From Sergeia podlipaevii (Eukaryota; Euglenozoa; Kinetoplastea; Trypanosomatida; Trypanosomatidae): a DNA stretch of 64,000 nucleotides. How positions within the stretch are numbered: the first letter of the stretch is position 1; each line of letters starts with the position of its first letter. The notes under the pieces are model-generated. The model was not told where the DNA came from, searched no databases, and worked only from the letters and a program-made list of their open reading frames with translations. A program made the position numbers and the translations under genes. Of the stretch, positions 53,401 to 63,005 are shown in pieces. Where the stretch lies: the NCBI GenBank assembly GCA_030849805.1, contig JASANZ010002266.1, positions 1 through 64,000 on the forward strand, given 5' to 3'.

Positions 53401-56400
53401 CTGGCTCGCTGTCGTTCCGCGAGCGGTGTCTGGCATACAGTGATGATACACCAGTCGTGTTAGCTGCGCGTCCGCGTCGTACCACTGCACGTGCCTGGAG
53501 CCGCCTGGGCGAGTAAAGCGTTGTCCTATACGGGAAAGCGCGGCTTGACGGAGGCGACGAAGAGACTTGATGAGCTGCTGGCGGTACGCTGTGGGCCAGA
53601 GGGGGTCAATCAGCGTGCAAGGCAGCCGCTCACGCGCCGTCGTTGACGTTGACGATGACGTCTGTGACATAATACGGTGATGGTACGCGGATATGTCGTG
53701 AGCACAGAAGCCCTCACTGTTCTCCTCCACCACCTCATTAGCAAGCGTCAGCACCGCACTCGTCTCGCCTGCAACAATATCCGCCGCCGTCCTTGTGGAC
53801 GAAGCGAGAGAAGAAAGCGCAACATGCCCAGCCGTTTGTTTCCCAGTCATCCGTGTAGTACTTTCCATCCCACTACTACTACTACTAGTACGTGTGGCTT
53901 GCCAATGCGTGAGCGCGCTCTCTTCCGCTAACAACAACTGCACAAGCCGCTGACAGCACTGTGCGACGCTGATGTCGACACTGCGTAGTGCGCTGCGGTT
54001 GATACGATAGCTGTGCAAGAACCTAAAGGCCTCATCCGGCGTTGAGCAGGTGTACCACTGCTGAAGCAGCGCGCGTATAATAAGAGGTTCACTCAGATGT
54101 CTCTGGACGTTGTCCTGTATGGCAGAACCACCTTCAGCCTGTGCACTCCCTGCAATCGTTGTCGTACTTCGTTGCTGAGCACCGTCAATTGAATCGCTTG
54201 CACCCGCTGTGCTGCTCTCTGGCACTGGGAAGCCTGCCAAGTAGCGCTGCATCCACAAGTGTTTATAAAATTGCTCTAGAGGGGAGAGCGCCATGTCTTG
54301 ATCCGCACCAATGTCGGCGCCAGTAGCCACCTCATCGTTGCTGCCGCTGCCCCACTCCTGACTCCGCTGCTGCTGGGGTAGTGATCCTGCCCCACGAGAC
54401 AAGATCGTGCGAGCGGACATGCGTGGCGGGACGACAAGGCTAGGCACCGTCATGCCACACGCAATCAGCAGCGCATCCTCCACACAGGAGAACTGAAAAG
54501 AGTGGTAGACGAGCAGTGCTTGATCCAACGGGATCGGCAGCGCCGCAACTACGCGGCCTTTAGGAGTCAACTCAAACGCGTCTAAGCGACTCACCAGAGC
54601 AGGTCCATAGCGGCAGTTCAGCGTTGCAGAGGAATAGGGACAAGGAACCGTCATGCTGATATCCCCAGTAGTGATAATATGCATGTCCTTCAGTGTTGCG
54701 TAGGCAGCCTCCAGGGCAAGCGCGCTGAGTGGGCTCGGCAGGCACCCAAGTGCGCTGGCGGTATCTCTTCCAAACAGAGTCTTCACACGGAGGAGGATGC
54801 TCATCGCATTGTCTGGCAGGGGCTCCATGTGGGTCGCGGCCACTTTTGCTCCTGCCCCTGGACTTGTCGCTTCTGCAGATGCCAGCCGCCTTTCTTCTTT
54901 CTGCCGAGTAGTTTGCAAGCCGCGGTGATGGTGATGGTGATGGTGATGTATCGCCTGCTGCTTCTGTTGCTCTAGTATCCGTGTCTGTGGCAATGACGGT
55001 TTGAAAATTCGACGTGGGGCGAGGTGGATGACAACGCCATCACACGTGCGTCCCGCTCTCCCGCACCGCTGCCGCAAGCTGCTTGCATTGACAAAGGCGG
55101 TCTCCATGCGCGTGGTGCCGGTCAAAACATCTGCCATAAATTTTCGCTCCTCACAGCTGTCCAGCACAACGCGAAGGTTTGGAATCGTCAGCGAGCTCTC
55201 CGCCACGGGAGTAGAGAGGATGACACGGAAAGGTGCCCCGCTAGCAGCGGAGGCCCGCAGATGCTCGTGAGGGCTGCCCACCGCCGTGGAGTGCAAAATA
55301 GGCACGGTGAAGATTTCTTCATCAAAGCGAAGAAGAGTAATGGGTTCATGGTGGGCCCCCGCACAACTGCTGCTGCCACCTGCTGTGCTCTCCAGCCCAG
55401 ATGCCACAGAGAGAGCAGGGGCTACCTCCGCCACACACAACCTCTCCAGCGCCTGAAGTACCAGCTGTATCTCGGCAAAGCCGGGCAAGAACACAAGAAT
55501 GCTTACTGGGCTGCCCCGCAGTACGGCGCTGTTCCCTGCGGAGGCGGTCTTACTTGACGCAGGGTTGCTTCCAGGTACTGTCGTTGCAGCACCGTTGAGC
55601 CGCAGGGCCTGCAAGAGGTGTAGAATGAAGGAGGCCATCACTGAGGCGTGTGGGCCAAACATGGAGGACTTGACTGTTGTGTAGGTGAAGAAGTGGGTGA
55701 GCGCGCTGAACAGGCGCGTGCCATCCTCCGTGAGAAGCAACGGCTGAGAACGCCGACTCCCATCCCTGCCGCCCCGCTCGGAAGGCGGGTTCAGCCACGG
55801 ACCAAAGAGCAACTTGGAGTGCGTGAAGACACAGCTGCTCTCACCACCACCACCACTAGCAACCGCATTGCTACTATTTATTGTATTCCTTCCACTACCA
55901 TTACCGCCGCCGCCGCTGCTGCTGCTGCTGCTGCCGCCGCCAGCTTTTGACTGCATGTCATCAATGAAGTACCGCTCAACTCGATAAGGGCCGCCTGTAT
56001 CAAGCTCAATACTCTCCAAGTTCCCCTCAGCGTCTCCTTCAAGAACCGCCTCCAACACGTCAGCTGGTATGACGCTGCGCATCTGCGACTCGGCCCTTAG
56101 CAAGTTTTCAGCGGATCCAAAGCGACACACCGCATACTTGCGCTGATGCTCAGTGAGCATAAACACTGGCTCCCGCGGCTGAAGACGCTGCAGGTTACCT
56201 AGCGGTTGAGCTCCTGTGCTAGCGGTGAGTGGCGGCAAACGAAGATATTCCAGCATTGCTCTGGGGTCCATGGTGGCGGACATGATGACGACCTGACGCA
56301 ACAATGGCCAGTCACTGACAGCAGCAACAGTTCCCCCAGAAGAGAAAGCCTCTTGCCTCTTGACATCGGCGTAGCTCGTAGTCTTACCCTGGCGCTGTCG

Positions 56401-58269
56401 TAGGTACTTCACAAAGGCCATGAGAAGGTCAGTCTCTATATCCCTGCAGTGCGCCTCGTCAATCACGATGGTCGTCGGCCTCAAAGCAACAGGTTGGTGT
56501 CGCGTGGATGTGCCTGCCGTGCCGCTACCGCTACTGCTGAGATCTGACGTCGGAGTAGACTGGAGAGCGTTGAGGATGTATCCGGGAGTAGCGAACACAA
56601 TTTCGCTCTCCGTTGAGAAGCGCGAGTCGCCACCAACGGCGTATCCTACGCGTTTTCCTAGCGCCTCTGCTGCTGCTGCTGCTGCTGCTTGTCTCTGGTT
56701 TGACACATTGCTATCCCCACCTACTGCTCCTGCTGCAAGCAGTTGAGAAGTGTAGGTGGCGAGCTCGATGCACGCAAGACGCGTTGGCTGGCTGACCACG
56801 ATGCACACACGACTGCATCCAGAAAACTCCCGGACAAAGGTCTTCTGATTGCTGGTGGCAAAGCCCGCCACTCTCGCGTCAACTTCCCCCGCATCCTTCT
56901 CGTCATGGGCGTCGTCGCAAAGACCACCTGGTAAGCTCGCAGCAAGACGTTTCTGCAGAGTTGACCAGTGCGCATCCAATAGACAGAGCGGCATCAGAAC
57001 ACTCTTGCCGGTTCCAGTACCAGCAGAGCACAAGAGCAGGGCCGGGTCCGAGTGATGATGATGATGATGATGATGATTGCCATCACTAACTCCTTCTCGC
57101 TGATCCTCACTGCGGGATGTCACATCTTCCTCAGGTGCTAAAACGACGCTGCCCATGGTGCAGTAGTGCTTCGTCCAGTAGTCCTTCTCCTTGTAGAGCG
57201 GGAAGGAAGCCACCTCTGGTCGTGCTTGCACGAGCTTCGGCCAAGAGACCCGCTTGTTCTTCACGGATACGCTCAACTTGCGAAGGAGTGAGCTGGACAC
57301 ACTTAACACTTTCGATGATGGCGTTGAGGACTGTTGCCTCTCTCGCTGTTGATTCTCTTGTATTTCCTCTACTTTGATTTTATCACCATGCCCATGCGGT
57401 GGAAAGCCGCAAGTGTCCTTTTTCATTGCTGTAGAGCCCACCTTCACAGTCGTCTGCATTGCCGGAGAAGGTGCGGCAGCGGGTATCGCAGTGAATGTTG
57501 ATCGGGCTGCGCCTTCTCGACTTTCTGTTGAGCCCATCATGCCCTTCAAAGACACACCGCGCTGTGGGGAAGGAGTCGATAGCGGTGGCGGTGAAGTAGC
57601 ACGTCTCCCCGCGGTTGTTGAGCTTTCCTTTATTGCTTGAGTGCCAGCGCGAGCGCCTTGCTGAGGGCATGAAATAAACATCATGTCATGCACGGCGGAG
57701 CTCCCGCCGCTTCGAAGAGAGGTGCTATGACAAGGAGAGGAGCGCGGCTTGTGCGCTTTGCGGAGATCAAGCTGCTGTGTAGACACTGTAGCCGCTCTGG
57801 ACGAGATTTGCTGAGCTCCTGAGACACTAAAGAGAGAGGCAGGGGAAAACGTAGATGAATAAAAAGAAGAAGAAGAAGATGATGATGATGATAAAGAACT
57901 AGAAGGGCCCTTTCCTCCTCCTCCTACTCCCCCCTTCCCTATAAAGGAACTCTTCCGTCGTGGTAGCTGACCAGCGGCGGAGATAAGATCTAGTAGAGAG
58001 GGCTTGTTGTTGTTGCTGCTGCTGCTGCCGCTTTGCTGCTTTTGCTGACGCGCATGCGAATCTGCGACAGAGGACAACGGAGGCACAGGACGCTTAGACG
58101 CTGCTTCGCCAGAGTTACATTGTGTGCTGTCACCACTGCCATGATTGTGACCTGTAGCAGAGCGAGAACTTTTGCTATTGACGGTGTCCTTGTCAAAGTG
58201 GCAGCGTCGGGTGGACTCATAGAGAGCGAATGTGCAAAGAGCGGACCTATTGTGAAATCGTGATAGCAT
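49780..58269 (-). CDS. Giant DEAH-box RNA helicase with zinc-finger-like motif
   Basis: This encodes 2829 residues from an ATG at 58269. Helicase motifs are complete: Walker A GTGTGKS (417-423), DEAH (604-607) within IVIDEAHCRDIETDLLMAF, SATMDP (about 660), ILVFLPGFAEIQ (about 955), STPVAESSLTIPN (about 1020), and QRCGRAGR (1067-1074). A helical HA2-type region follows (TLFGRDTASALGCLPSPLSA, about 1160), then probable OB-fold segments. At 2201-2220 FCEVC...NAHCRTPVH gives a C-X2-C-X9-H-X5-H motif like a U1/C2H2 finger. The N-terminus MLSRFHNRSALCTFALYEST is Arg-containing, free of acids for 17 residues and resembles a mitochondrial presequence. Long Ser/Gly/Asp linkers separate the parts. The DEAH/RHA family unwinds RNA in splicing, ribosome assembly or, for trypanosome REH2, mitochondrial RNA editing. 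Orthology to REH2 is only a possibility. Confidence 0.92.
50406..50438 (-). repeat. CAT repeat encoding polyaspartate in the helicase gene
   Basis: Eleven perfect CAT units on the plus strand, read as GAT on the coding strand, produce an aspartate run near residue 2615. Similar shorter ATC/GAT runs occur at about 50213-50230. Confidence 0.92.
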
Positions 58270-59652
58270 GAACAGCGCGGGAATGTATTAAATAAGTAAA
58301 AATGAAAGGGGCGGGGGGGAAATCCCAGTGCACGCTGTTTCTGCTATATGTTAGCGCTGTGCATGCAATATGCAGACTTGAGAAAAAAAAAAAAGCAAAT
58401 AGAAAAAAAAAAAAAAGAAAAGTGACATACGGAAGTCAAACACAAGTGCAAGTGTCCATCAAAAAGGAGTGCTTAGAGGCACAACGACGATTCATTGATA
58501 AAAAAACAGACAGAGAAGCTGCTATAAGAACTCCCAGTTTTTTCCCCATTTTTTTATTTATTCTATCTTTATCTGTCTTATCTCACACCTCTATTTCTCT
58601 CTCTCGTCCTCTCCTTTCCGTCAATAGAAAGACCAGATCAGCACTTTCACTATTTCTTTTATGAATCATTCAAAGAAAAACAACAACCTTTTTCCTTTCA
58701 TTCACATATGCTGAAAAAAAGGAAGAAGGAGATACATAGAGATAAAGGGACAAAGGGAGACCAATAAAGAAGAGGCATCTATAGAAGAAGAAGATGTACT
58801 CTGACGATAAGGGTTCATGTTTTTTTTTTCTTCCCTTCCCTCTTTCTCTATTTATTCTTAAATGCACAAAGAATAAAAAACAAAAATGAATAGTAATAAT
58901 AATAATCATCATCATAACGGAAGGTAACCGCAGTGGCTAAACACCCCTTTTTACTTCTGGGAGTTCTCACACTGTTGAGCCACACATGTTGATATCGACT
59001 GCCAGAATATATATATATTTCAAGGAGCGAAATAAGCCTACATCACATATGTCTACAAAGGTTTTTTTTTTACAAAAAAGTTAAGGAGAAGAATATTTAA
59101 TGCACACACACAGGCTATAATATTACCCATACACTCGAAGATACTTATATATACACACGCGTATGAGAAGCTGTGTTGCATTTCATTTTTTTTTTTGAAA
59201 TGTAAAAAAAAGCAGAGTAATATAACTTGTCTGCATAAAAAAAAAAAATGAGAGAGAGAGAGAGAACGAGCAAACGCTACGGTACTCCGTACCCCTCTTT
59301 TTAATATTCTTGTTCGTCCCCTCCTCCTTCCGTCGCCATCAATCTTAACTTTAGTGACCTGTACACACACACCCACCCACACACGCGTATGCACGGTACA
59401 CTAATATATATATGTATATATGTATAAGACTGTGAGAAACTGTTTTACAATTAAAGCATATGAGGAAGCAAGGAATAATAAAAATGGGAGAACAATAAGA
59501 CGATATTTTTCTTTTCTTTCGTTCATTTCACATTATCGCTGCTGAGCGCTAGTACCCTTCCTAGATACTCTTTTTTTTTCTTCACAAAATAGTAATAAAG
59601 TCATCATGTTTTTCTTCTCATGTTGTTTATCTACGTCTGTTATTTGATAACA

Positions 59653-59685
<33 letters not shown>

Positions 59686-60774
59686 GAGGGTGGAGAGAAG
59701 CGAGTGCTGCACAGGAAGATACGATAGCTTGCGGACACTCAAACACACACACACACATATATACGTATGCACCAGAAAACAAGTAAGAAATATATACGTC
59801 AGTCATCCCTGAGAGGGAAAAGATATTGACATCCCTTTGCCTGGATATGTCGTGTGTTTAAAGTCAGATGTATAAAAAAAACCGCAATATATATGAAGAA
59901 AGGAAGGAAAAAAAATAATCATGCAAAAGTTTCTAGCGTATATAAATAGAAAAAAGAAAAATACGACAAGCGTAGTAACAAAAGAGAGCGAAGGAAAAGC
60001 ACACACACACAAAAGTCCCTACCTACTCTCAACATATGCATTTTGCAGCAAAGATTAATAGCGGACAACAACAACAACAGAAAAAAAAATGCATAAAGAA
60101 ACATAAAGAATCAGCAGCTGTAAAGACAAAGGGAAAGAAGAAAAGAAAAGAGAGGGAGAGCAACGGATAGGATTCAAAGCAAGAGAAAAAAAAAGAAAAG
60201 AAAGCAACAACAACAGGAACATTTACATGATTTTCTCCGCGCTTCTTTCTCTCTTCATTCATTCCATGCTCATTTCCTACTACCGTCAACACTTTAATTT
60301 TGTCTTGCGGCATTTTATCATTTCTCTTCTCGTGTCCTGTTCCGCTTGCGACTGCTAAAGCAACAAAGAAGATGCAAGGACACCCACGTAAAGAAAAAGA
60401 GAGACAGAAAGAAGAAGAGAGTGAGGGGAAGCGTACCTGGTATGCTCGCATCATTGTTTCCGTCTTGCGGAAAGTGTGTGTGTGTCTCTCTCTCCCTCGT
60501 TTCTTTATTTCTTTAGTACTGTGTGTGTGTGTGTGTGTGTGCGTGTGTGTATGTTCCACCCACAACCCTTGCCCTAGTTAAGATGCGGCGGAGAAGAGCA
60601 AGCGCTCCTCACCTTGCTTCTATTCCTTCTTTTCATTGTACAGACGAGTAGTGTGTACCTAAAATATTAACAATAATAATAATAATAACAAGCAAAAAAG
60701 AATACGGATTTGTTCCTCCCCTCTTCTCTTCTCTCTCTTTTTTTTTTTTTTTAAGGGCTCGGTATTGTCCCTCT
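58270..60774. other. 2.5 kb intergenic region between metacaspase and helicase genes
   Basis: No convincing gene is seen. It includes a G run (about 58313-58319), A-rich tracts, AATAAT repeats (about 58892-58905), an ATA repeat (about 59656-59683), CA (about 59743-59757) and TG repeats (about 60520-60548). A pyrimidine block on the plus strand at 60717-60752 lies just past the metacaspase stop. A 178-codon frame at 60029-60565 starts in the TG repeat and is rejected. Confidence 0.6.
58376..58424 (-). promoter_or_regulatory. Candidate trans-splice acceptor of the helicase gene
   Basis: Two long T runs on the minus strand (58383-58422) are followed by AG at 58377-58376. The predicted leader is about 106 nt. 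A purine block nearer the gene (58293-58321) has no AG after it before the ATG. One out-of-frame ATG (CAT at about 58363 on plus) would lie in this leader. Confidence 0.4.
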
Positions 60775-61878
60775 TCACTGGTATTGCTGAGGAAGAGAGC
60801 GGGACATCATGTTATCCACACGGAACTCGTTCACAAGCGAGAACTTATCCTGGAGATCGATAGGCTTGGAGGCACTGAGCTGCGGCACCTGCTCGAACCT
60901 CTTCTTCGCTAACATCTGACGAGTCTCAATCACAGCGTTCTGATAGGAGAGGTTCTTCGTGTTAAGCAGCACATACGTGAGACACTGGGTAGCAGCACCA
61001 CCAGCACCAGAGCCACCGTTGCCGAGGGAAGCGGTGTTGCCAACATCGGCGGAGGTCTGGTCATCCCGGCAGCCAGAAATCATCAACACATCCCCAGCAG
61101 AAAAGTTGTTCTTGCGGATCTGCTTCATGTGAGCCTTCTGTGAAGAGGAGACACCGCTGCCACCAATGAAGGTATAGGGCAGGTCCATCATAGACCCAGA
61201 GTGGCAGCAGTCGAACAGCACCGTAAGGCGCACACCAGCGGAGAGGCTTTTGACGAGAATGTCAAAGATATCATTGTCCACAATGCATCCCTTGCTCGCA
61301 TAGTCGTTGGGGCAGATAACTTGGTCGTACGCCTCGTACTCATCATTTGACTTTGTCTGCGTACCGTGACCGCTATAGTGCATGAACAACACGTCACCTG
61401 CTTTGCAATCCTTGACCAGCCATGCCATGTACTTGATTATGTTGGCTCGAGTCGGCAGCGCAGTCGCGTTAGGAAAGTCCTTGTCGTCAACCAGGACAGC
61501 CATCTCCTTAACGGGAAAGCTAGTCTTCTGGAAGGTGGCCATCTCCTGGCGCACGTCGTTCACACAACCTGAAAGTTCTGCGTCGGAGCCATAGTAGTTG
61601 ATGCCGATCAGCAGAGCACGCACGTTACCTCCTGTGTATTGCTGTGCGGCGGGTACCTTGTAGGGCTGAAAGCTGTCCGCACCCTCGGCATCCTGAAAGG
61701 CCTCGTTGATGTTGACCGGGTCGGGACGCTTCACTTCACCGATGTACTGCACAACGTAAGGACCAGCAATGGTGATGAGCTTCTTGCCCAGACCGATCCA
61801 ATCAATCTGACCCTCCACACCGCGACTGGTGATGGCCGCTCCGAAGAGCGACTTGATGCAGTTCATATCAACAGGCAT
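60775..61878 (-). CDS. Metacaspase
   Basis: This encodes 367 residues. Metacaspases are calcium-dependent cysteine peptidases that cleave after Arg or Lys. The p20-like domain starts near 85 with VRALLIGINYYG (86-97). The catalytic His171 lies in HYSGHGTQ (168-174) and the catalytic cysteine in LFDCCHSGSMMDLPY (Cys225, the one before His). Asp residues in CIVDNDIF (198-205) match the calcium-site region. Sequence through SGCRDDQTSADV (268-279) and QVPQLSAS (330-337) closely resembles the T. brucei MCA2/MCA3 type. It lacks the Pro-rich C-terminal extension of Leishmania metacaspase and T. brucei MCA5, ending QQYQ. Both dyad residues are present, unlike T. brucei MCA1 and MCA4, so it should be active. 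Roles in the family include recycling endosomes and stress responses; which applies here is not visible. Confidence 0.97.
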   Translation of the reverse strand: MPVDMNCIKSLFGAAITSRGVEGQIDWIGLGKKLITIAGPYVVQYIGEVKRPDPVNINEAFQDAEGADSFQPYKVPAAQQYTGGNVRALLIGINYYGSDAELSGCVNDVRQEMATFQKTSFPVKEMAVLVDDKDFPNATALPTRANIIKYMAWLVKDCKAGDVLFMHYSGHGTQTKSNDEYEAYDQVICPNDYASKGCIVDNDIFDILVKSLSAGVRLTVLFDCCHSGSMMDLPYTFIGGSGVSSSQKAHMKQIRKNNFSAGDVLMISGCRDDQTSADVGNTASLGNGGSGAGGAATQCLTYVLLNTKNLSYQNAVIETRQMLAKKRFEQVPQLSASKPIDLQDKFSLVNEFRVDNMMSRSLPQQYQ

Positions 61879-61905
61879 TTTCTTTCCCTTTTTTTCTCCC
61901 TTGGG

Positions 61906-61946
61906 CTACCCAACGTGTATATCAACAAGAAGAGAAAAAAATGAGA
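61906..61946 (-). promoter_or_regulatory. Candidate trans-splice acceptor of the metacaspase gene
   Basis: On the minus strand a T/C tract (seven T then CTCTTCTTG, about 61924-61941) is followed by GGGTAG with AG at 61907-61906. The predicted 5' UTR is 27 nt before the ATG at 61878. Confidence 0.5.
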
Positions 61947-62751
61947 ATGTAAGACCTAAAGTAATGGCACAACGCTCAATAATGATAACAGCAATCCTGA
62001 ATAGTAACTGGAATAAAGAAGAAGAAGAAGAAGAAAAGGCGGTAATACACTTTATACTTGGGAGGATCTGCGAATAGATAAAGAGCAATACTACTTGTGT
62101 AGAGAGAAGGAAAAAGATTAAGTAAAACAAAAAGAGGGAATATATATAGATGCAATAACGGTCTCTATGAGTGCAATATGTAGCGCATTGCCAAAGGGAG
62201 AGAGGGGAAAGACATGCAAAGCCCTTGTGGTCGTGCTCAAAAGTTGATATGTATGAATATTTTTTTTTTAAAGACTTGCAATATCCTTTCGATGATCCTT
62301 CGCGTCTTGAGTTACTTGTCTCCTATGTAGGAACGTACAACAACAAACATGTAGTTTTTCTTTTTAAAAAAAAACTGATTGAAATGCATCACTGCGTGTT
62401 AAATTTAACTTCTTGATTTTCTGTTAAAGCTCCATTTTTTTTTGTTGTTTTGTTTCTGTTGACCATGTTACAAAAAAAAAAAAAAAACGAGCTGGGTCGC
62501 CACGTTGCACTTACAGTGGTAGCATCACCAACAACATGTATATGTAGTGAGGAGAAGCTCAGCAATTGAGAGAGAGAGACCTTACGGTACTGCTTTTCTC
62601 TCCCTCACCTTCATACGATCAATACTCTTTACTCCTCTTATATTGATGTTGATTAATAGAGGTTGCTATCCCCAATGAAGCAGCTAAGACAGAGATAAAT
62701 AGAAAGAGAATGAAAAAAAATAGACAGAGAAGAAATAGGCAATGTGGATCG

Positions 62752-62777
62752 TCTAGGCACGTACACACGTGCCTAGA
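62752..62777. repeat. Perfect 11-bp inverted repeat with 4-nt loop
   Basis: TCTAGGCACGT (62752-62762) pairs exactly with ACGTGCCTAGA (62767-62777) around the loop ACAC. It lies about 230 nt past the CysRS stop on the minus strand, so it would fall in the CysRS 3' UTR or in the intergenic spacer. It is not built from a microsatellite. Confidence 0.9.
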
Positions 62778-63005
62778 GATGGCGGATAAATTTTCTACAG
62801 CTGCTGTCGACCTCCGGTACCTTCCCCTTATATACTTTTCCCCCTTGTTTCTTTCTAAAACCCACTATCTCTCGATCCTCCCGCTACTTTGCCCACATGT
62901 GCGCGCACTTTTCATTTTCTCTTCTTTTCTTGTTCTTTCAACTTTTCTAATAAATAAATAAAAAATCGCACTTAATGCCTCCTGCTGCTGCTGCTGTCCT
63001 TGCGG

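Larger units (their letters stand above)
61879..63005. other. Intergenic region between CysRS and metacaspase genes
   Basis: No gene is supported. It carries the metacaspase splice signal, AG-rich and A-rich runs, an A run at about 62471-62487, a GA run (about 62569-62578), and a strong 11-bp inverted repeat at 62752-62777. A CTG/TGC run (about 62982-62996) sits just past the CysRS stop. Confidence 0.6.

Noticed and set aside
60029..60565. 178-codon minus-strand frame
   Set aside because: It begins in a TG/CA repeat giving a His-Thr run and ends in Phe/Ser-rich translated A/G tracts; no domain seen.
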